A stretch of DNA of 64,000 nucleotides, taken from assembly GCF_034931045.1 (NCBI RefSeq), contig NZ_JAYGHH010000011.1:1-64000 (forward strand). The letters run 5' to 3'. Under the pieces are notes generated by a model, which was given only the letters and a program-made list of their open reading frames with translations, was not told where the DNA came from and made no database searches. This DNA is from Nodularia sp034931045 (GTDB taxonomy: Bacteria; Cyanobacteriota; Cyanobacteriia; Cyanobacteriales; Nostocaceae). The position numbers were made by a program, and so were the translations under genes. The stretch's first letter is position 1, and the number at the start of each line of letters is the position of its first letter. Shown in pieces: positions 60,901-64,000 of the stretch.

Positions 60901-61363
60901 AAGCGGAGAGAATCTGCGCCAGAATTCCCTTGAATTAGATATATCAACAAATAATCCACTGTCTGAAGCAACTTTAGATTTAAATAGTATGAAAATCTTA
61001 GTTGTGGATGATGATGCTGATTCGCGGGATTTTATCGCCTTTGTGCTAAAAATGTATGGTGCAGAAGTGACTAAAGCCGCATCAGGCTGGGAAGCATTTA
61101 GAATTATAGTCCAGTCTCAGCCAGATATTTTAGTTAGTGATATTGGGATGCCCCAGATGGATGGCTATGAATTGTTACGTAAATTGAGGGTTTTACCGCC
61201 GGAAACAGGTGGACAAGTGCCGGCGATCGCTCTCACAGCATTTGCGGGTGAGTTTAACCAACAACAGGCGATCGCGGCAGGTTTTCAAATGCACATCCCT
61301 AAGCCAGTGGAACCAGATACTTTAGTTGCCGCAGTTGTGCAATTAGCTAAGAATAATAGGTAA
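57926..61363 (+). CDS. PAS/GAF hybrid sensor histidine kinase with C-terminal receiver
   Basis: 1145 residues. Order: PAS (about 45-175), PAS (205-325), GAF (325-495; GADIGSCGTAAYTKKTVIV), two PAS-PAC units very similar to each other (500-620 and 625-745; LDYYNQRWRDFTG and IDYYNQRWFDYTG; internal duplication), HisKA SHELRTPLNPIMGW (His near 777), HATPase (NLLSNAVKFTSPGG, DTGKGIS, GGLGLGLAIVRQLVEL) and receiver (VVDDDADSRDF, Asp in ILVSDIGMPQMDG). The GAF lacks the chromophore Cys-His pair of phytochromes. Input signal and target unknown. Confidence 0.94.
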   Translation: MPNQENSQQPNIAELSLPQQNTELEQLNVAINPLHSQEIKFLEESQKNELVISSTQEEGMIFQLADTTIQACNSAAEKILGYQTQQILGKTFFEPPWQMIHEDGSVVTPATHPAIVTLQTQQPCQNIVIGFYRPTGTLGWLLLNCQPLFPANQAVPYAVVTTFIDITEIKNQQFSSDAAIEINKQLFISVYQPKIKQQLLPANAILAEREILYRTLMQHIPNGAVYLFDHNLCYLICEGTELAVMGLEADSMIGKTVGKVFPKETCQVIEPLYRDALLGKTTIQEIAYQNQIYETYTVPVHNQQGKIFAGMMLQQNVTRCKQNEALLSLQNKILELIATGVPLQEVLINLTQSIEARLNQVFCSIMLLDESQTKLHLTVGSSLPEKYIQALADGVPVGADIGSCGTAAYTKKTVIVSDIANDVKWEKYRDLVLPHNLKACWSAPILDSQRNVLGTFALYYSTPRTPQPSEQKLIESASHLAGVAIEKYRSEQALQESEYLLRLMTETIPQQVWTALPNGELDYYNQRWRDFTGKSLKQLQTDGWCDIVHPEDLARVKKVWNHSVQTGSEYEVETRLLSKNGEYRWILGQALPLRDQKGKIIKWYGTNTDITDHIQAREAFKTSELNFRTLADTMPQIVWTARPDGWIDYYNQRWFDYTGMTWEQTQGWGWEAVLHPEDVKITIDAWNESVSTGKNFDIECRFRRASDGQYRWHLGRAFPLRNHKGEIIKWFGSSTDVDDYKRVESSLWSALQQQQAARAEAEKANRIKDEFLAVLSHELRTPLNPIMGWVHLLKTGRLDKAKTAQAIETIERNAKLQVDLIEDLLDVSCILQGKLTLNVSSVNLAKIITAALDTVSLAASAKEITIQTILKENIGEITGDSARLQQIIWNLLSNAVKFTSPGGKVEVRLEECDSMAQIQVSDTGKGISPEFLPYIFDYFRQEDSSITRKFGGLGLGLAIVRQLVELHGGTVEARSLGEGQGAIFTVKLPLRKSGENLRQNSLELDISTNNPLSEATLDLNSMKILVVDDDADSRDFIAFVLKMYGAEVTKAASGWEAFRIIVQSQPDILVSDIGMPQMDGYELLRKLRVLPPETGGQVPAIALTAFAGEFNQQQAIAAGFQMHIPKPVEPDTLVAAVVQLAKNNR

Positions 61364-61475
61364 TTTAGATTTTTTTGTTTCGCGCAAAGGCGCAAAGTCG
61401 CAAAGGAAGAAGGAAGAAATGTTGTAAAGTAATTTTAGGGGGAGCGTCTAACCTCACCAACCCGGTACATAAATT

Positions 61476-62096
61476 ATGGTAAACAGCTTCATACTGCCAC
61501 AAGAAACAATTTCTATCTTTCAAGAACAATTAGAAATACTTGAGAGATGTCTGAATGATGCTAACCCTCAAGATGAAGTAACAGCAGAGATACTTGAACT
61601 AGCAAACAGCAGGCAAATATCTTTGATTCAACTCCGAGAAGAATTTAGAAAGTTTCAGGACAAACTCGATAAAGTTAATAAATTACATCATAGATTAAAT
61701 GATAAAACTAAACAAAATGAATTAGCAGTTTTGCTTTGTGTTAAAATAAATTTTTTGCACAAAGAAATTGCAGATCAATACTGGGATTTACTCTTGAATA
61801 AAGATAGGAAAGAAGTATTTAAAATAATGACTTATGATTTTATCAATGTCTACAAAAAATTAATACTTGAAGCTGGAAATGAGCCTGATCAAGATGAGGA
61901 GTTTTATATTATACTAGAATCCCTAAAATATCTAATCCAATCCTTAATTCAAGCTAGTTTAAGAACAAACGCATTATCTGAAGAAGAAATTAATGAATTA
62001 GACTTAGGAGACATCACACCCCAAGAATCTGAAACGATGCTGACGTTTTTGGCATCAATGAAAAAATGGGATCAGGTGTATAAAAATCTTGCATAG
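61476..62096 (+). CDS. unknown helical protein encoded directly upstream of a Doc toxin
   Basis: 206 residues, predicted almost entirely alpha-helical: SIFQEQLEILERCLNDA, LIQLREEFRKFQDKLDKVNK, EIADQYWDLLLNKDRKE, and a C-terminal acidic part (LSEEEINELDLGD, MLTFLASMKKWDQVYKNLA). No known family. Its stop overlaps the start of the Doc gene by 8 bases, so the two are translationally coupled. Classical Doc partners (Phd/AbrB/MazE-type, about 70-90 residues, DNA-binding N-terminus) look nothing like this, so it may be a novel antitoxin or an operon partner. Confidence 0.75.
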   Translation: MVNSFILPQETISIFQEQLEILERCLNDANPQDEVTAEILELANSRQISLIQLREEFRKFQDKLDKVNKLHHRLNDKTKQNELAVLLCVKINFLHKEIADQYWDLLLNKDRKEVFKIMTYDFINVYKKLILEAGNEPDQDEEFYIILESLKYLIQSLIQASLRTNALSEEEINELDLGDITPQESETMLTFLASMKKWDQVYKNLA

Positions 62097-62484
62097 TCCT
62101 AAATTAGTTGAAAAAGAAGATGTGTTAAATATACAGAATAAGCTTATCATCCAATATGGTGGCTTATGTGGTATACGCGATGAAGGCTTACTAGATTCTG
62201 CTATTGCCCAACCTCAAGCAACTTATGGTGGAGAACTTTTATATCCTACAATTGTTGAGCAAGGAGCAGCATATTTATTTCACATCATTAAAAATCATGC
62301 TTTCGTAGATGGCAATAAACGAACTGGCTACGGTGTCTTGGTAGCCTTCTTGAACCAGAATGATTACGAACTGGATATGACACCAGAAGAAGCTGAAAAA
62401 TTAACAACACAGGTTGCCGATAACAAAGTGGATAAAGAACAGTTAATTGAAAAGCTGAAAAATCACATCGTAGAACTCTTCTAA
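62089..62484 (+). CDS. doc: Doc (death-on-curing) family toxin, Fic fold
   Basis: 131 residues. Doc proteins phosphorylate elongation factor EF-Tu and stop translation. The Fic/Doc motif HAFVDGNKRTGY (about 79-90) is intact, including the catalytic His, Asp, Asn and Lys/Arg. Family N-terminus: VLNIQNKLIIQYGGLCGIRD, EGLLDSAIAQPQATYGG. The likely start is TTG 62089, inside the last codons of the upstream gene (8-base overlap), because the family begins only a few residues before P-K-L-V-E-K. It is followed by a MITE-like repeat. Confidence 0.9.
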   Translation: MHSPKLVEKEDVLNIQNKLIIQYGGLCGIRDEGLLDSAIAQPQATYGGELLYPTIVEQGAAYLFHIIKNHAFVDGNKRTGYGVLVAFLNQNDYELDMTPEEAEKLTTQVADNKVDKEQLIEKLKNHIVELF

Positions 62485-62514
62485 TAGGATGTTTGTAAAG
62501 TCTAATTTATTAAT

Positions 62515-62645
62515 AGCCCTGGCGACTAGAAGTCGCGGCTATACAGACCAAACCCGCCTACGCGGGTTAAAAATAAAGACCTTGATTTTTTCATTAGTCC
62601 ACGCAGGTGGACTTTGCTTGTGTAGTAGCGAATTATATTCGCCTT
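62515..62645. mobile_element. MITE-like palindromic element
   Basis: The ~125-base element has long imperfect terminal inverted repeats: GGCGACTAGAAGTCGCGGCT (from 62521) matches the reverse complement of the right end, GGCGAATATAATTCGCTACT (ending 62643). The inner arms (AAACCCGCCTACGCGGG against the complement of CCACGCAGGTGGACTTTG) continue the symmetry. There is no coding capacity. It occupies the gap between doc and the chelatase gene. Confidence 0.7.
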
Positions 62646-62710
62646 TTAAAACATTTCTCCTTAACTCTTCTTCTTTGCGCCTTTGCGTGACACCAATCCA
62701 TATTTCCCAT

Positions 62711-64000
62711 TTAAACCGTCACACCTTCCAATTGTTCATCAGTCAAATCATATAACCGACGCAACTTATCCAACTTATCTGCATCAGCTTGCCAAATACC
62801 CCGCCCATGTGCCTCAATCATTCGGCTTAAAATATTGCGAAAAGCTTCAGGATTCGCTTTGCGTAACTTCTCCGCCATCTCTGCATCTAAAGCATAAGTA
62901 TCAGCCGCTTGGTCATAAACCCAATCATCTTGAAAATCAGCAGTCCCACCCCAACCAATTAACGCCGTCATCCTTTGGGAAATTTCAAACGCACCACCAG
63001 AACCTTGATTCGCCATAGCTTGCGCCCATTTGGGATTGACTAACTTACTGCGGTATTCCATTCGGAGTAAATCATCTAAATTGCGGGGTGTGGTATCCTT
63101 CGAGAAACTTTCCACAAAACTGGTTGTCACCTTCTTACCCCGTTGCATTTCTGCCGCCTTTTTCAAACCGCCAGTATTAGCGTAATATTCTTGAATATCC
63201 GTTAAACCATATTCTACAGAATCGATTTCTTGAACAATGCGATCGCTTGTTTTTAATAAAGTATTTAAAATCTCCGGTCTAGCTTGACCCTTATCTTGTC
63301 TACCATAGCTAAAGACATTCCGACCTTGCCAAGTATTGCCTAATTCTTCCCCAGATTCCCAATTACCATCAACCACCTGATCATTTACCAAAGAACCGAA
63401 ATCACCCGCCGGATTAGAAAACAATCTCGCCGAACTGTTTTCCACACCTTGCGCCTGTAAAGCTAAAGCGTGTTTTCTAATAAAATTCTGGTCTTCCGGT
63501 TCATCAGCATCAGCCGCCCGTTGAAACAAATCATCTAATAATTCGATAATATTCACAAAACTATCGCGGAAAATCCCCGACAAATTCCCCAAAATATCAA
63601 TTCTAGGATGTCCCACCTCAGACAAAGGCTGCAACTGATAACGCACAATCCGCCCAGTCCCCTCCTTCACAGGTTCAGCCCCCACCAACTCCAAAAGAAT
63701 CCCCAGAGACTCACCCTTAGTCTTAATCGCATCCAGACCCCATAACATCACCGCCACCGTTTCGGGATACGTCCCATGTTCAGCCAAATGCTGGGCGATA
63801 ACTTTCCGACCAACCTCCCGTCCCCGTGCAAAAGCCGCCGGAGAAGGCATTCTATAGGGATCTAAAGCGTGAATATTCCTTCCCGTAGGTAACACCCCAG
63901 CCCCATCCCGTAACAAATCACCCCCAGGCGCAGGCAAAATATACTCACCATTCAACCCCCGCAACAAACTCCCCAACTCATCAGTACATTGCATCAACAA
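62711..64000 (-). CDS. ChlH/BchH-type magnesium (or cobalt) chelatase large subunit, C-terminal part
   Basis: 429 C-terminal residues; the N-terminus lies beyond the window. Family landmarks: PAPGGDLLRDG, VLPTGRNIHALDPYRMPSP, AVMLWGLDAIKTKGESLG, GHPRIDILGNLSGIFRDSF, EDQNFIRKHALA, ADFQDDWVYDQAADTYAL and AHGRGIWQADADKLDKLRRL at the end. ChlH binds protoporphyrin IX and inserts Mg2+ with ChlI/ChlD, the first step to chlorophyll. From memory, PAPGGDLLR and YRMPS are closer to BchH-like forms than to the main cyanobacterial ChlH (PGPGGDPIRNP), so it may be a second paralogue. CobN is a less likely alternative. Confidence 0.88.
   Translation of the reverse strand: MLMQCTDELGSLLRGLNGEYILPAPGGDLLRDGAGVLPTGRNIHALDPYRMPSPAAFARGREVGRKVIAQHLAEHGTYPETVAVMLWGLDAIKTKGESLGILLELVGAEPVKEGTGRIVRYQLQPLSEVGHPRIDILGNLSGIFRDSFVNIIELLDDLFQRAADADEPEDQNFIRKHALALQAQGVENSSARLFSNPAGDFGSLVNDQVVDGNWESGEELGNTWQGRNVFSYGRQDKGQARPEILNTLLKTSDRIVQEIDSVEYGLTDIQEYYANTGGLKKAAEMQRGKKVTTSFVESFSKDTTPRNLDDLLRMEYRSKLVNPKWAQAMANQGSGGAFEISQRMTALIGWGGTADFQDDWVYDQAADTYALDAEMAEKLRKANPEAFRNILSRMIEAHGRGIWQADADKLDKLRRLYDLTDEQLEGVTV

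Noticed and set aside
62489..62755. 88-codon open frame after doc
   Set aside because: It lies inside the MITE-like palindrome and shows no protein-like composition.

Overview
The window reads as chromosomal DNA of a filamentous, probably heterocyst-forming cyanobacterium (Nostocales). The evidence is very frequent GCGATCGC (HIP1) octamers, heptanucleotide tandem repeats between genes, several dispersed palindromic repeat families, cyanobacterial marker genes (ycf34, CP43-like antenna genes, a ChlH-type chelatase, paired beta/epsilon ATP synthase genes) and a DevBCA-type exporter. The genus cannot be fixed from sequence alone. A 175-base run of N at 11485-11659 shows this is draft sequence.

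Layout. 1-2.3 kb: 3' part of an animal-type transketolase, a small conserved protein and a GAPDH. 2.6-12.5 kb: PEP-CTERM protein, PIN-toxin remnant, NERD protein, alaS, small metal-binding protein, diguanylate cyclase, AAA-less M41-type protease, two tandem small secreted paralogues beside the assembly gap, rdgB. 12.6-20.6 kb: phosphohexomutase, DUF1400 alpha/beta hydrolase, three PRC-barrel/DUF2382 stress-type proteins, DUF4870 membrane protein. 21-28 kb: an antenna island with four CP43-like chlorophyll-binding genes, one fused to a PsaL domain, surrounding flavodoxin (isiB) and an isiC-like hydrolase. Just upstream, on the opposite strand, is a candidate small RNA. 28-34 kb: orphan HigA-type regulator, a second GAPDH, transaldolase, acetate kinase. 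34-41 kb: atpC and atpD, then a TetR regulator with its operator and a DevBCA exporter. 41-43 kb: a two-gene unit pairing a CblD/MMADHC-like protein with a DUF3445 heme-type oxidative demethylase. 43-54 kb: CBS/PAS hybrid kinase, K+ channel, argD, cupin, HTH-NACHT ATPase. 54-64 kb: pentapeptide protein, tsaB, ycf34, CCA-adding enzyme, a second hybrid kinase, Doc toxin with an unusual partner, and the C-terminal part of a ChlH/BchH-type chelatase subunit.

How it fits together. Two carbon-metabolism blocks (transketolase and GAPDH at the left; GAPDH, transaldolase and acetate kinase in the middle) suggest pentose-phosphate/glycolytic and acetate-forming fluxes that work in the dark or in non-photosynthetic cells. 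The antenna island fits iron-limitation physiology: flavodoxin replaces ferredoxin and CP43-like proteins enlarge the antenna, here with one antenna protein carrying its own PsaL domain. The strongest candidates for under-described biology are the antenna island with its divergent RNA, the CblD-like/DUF3445 pair, the HTH-NACHT ATPase and the Doc locus.
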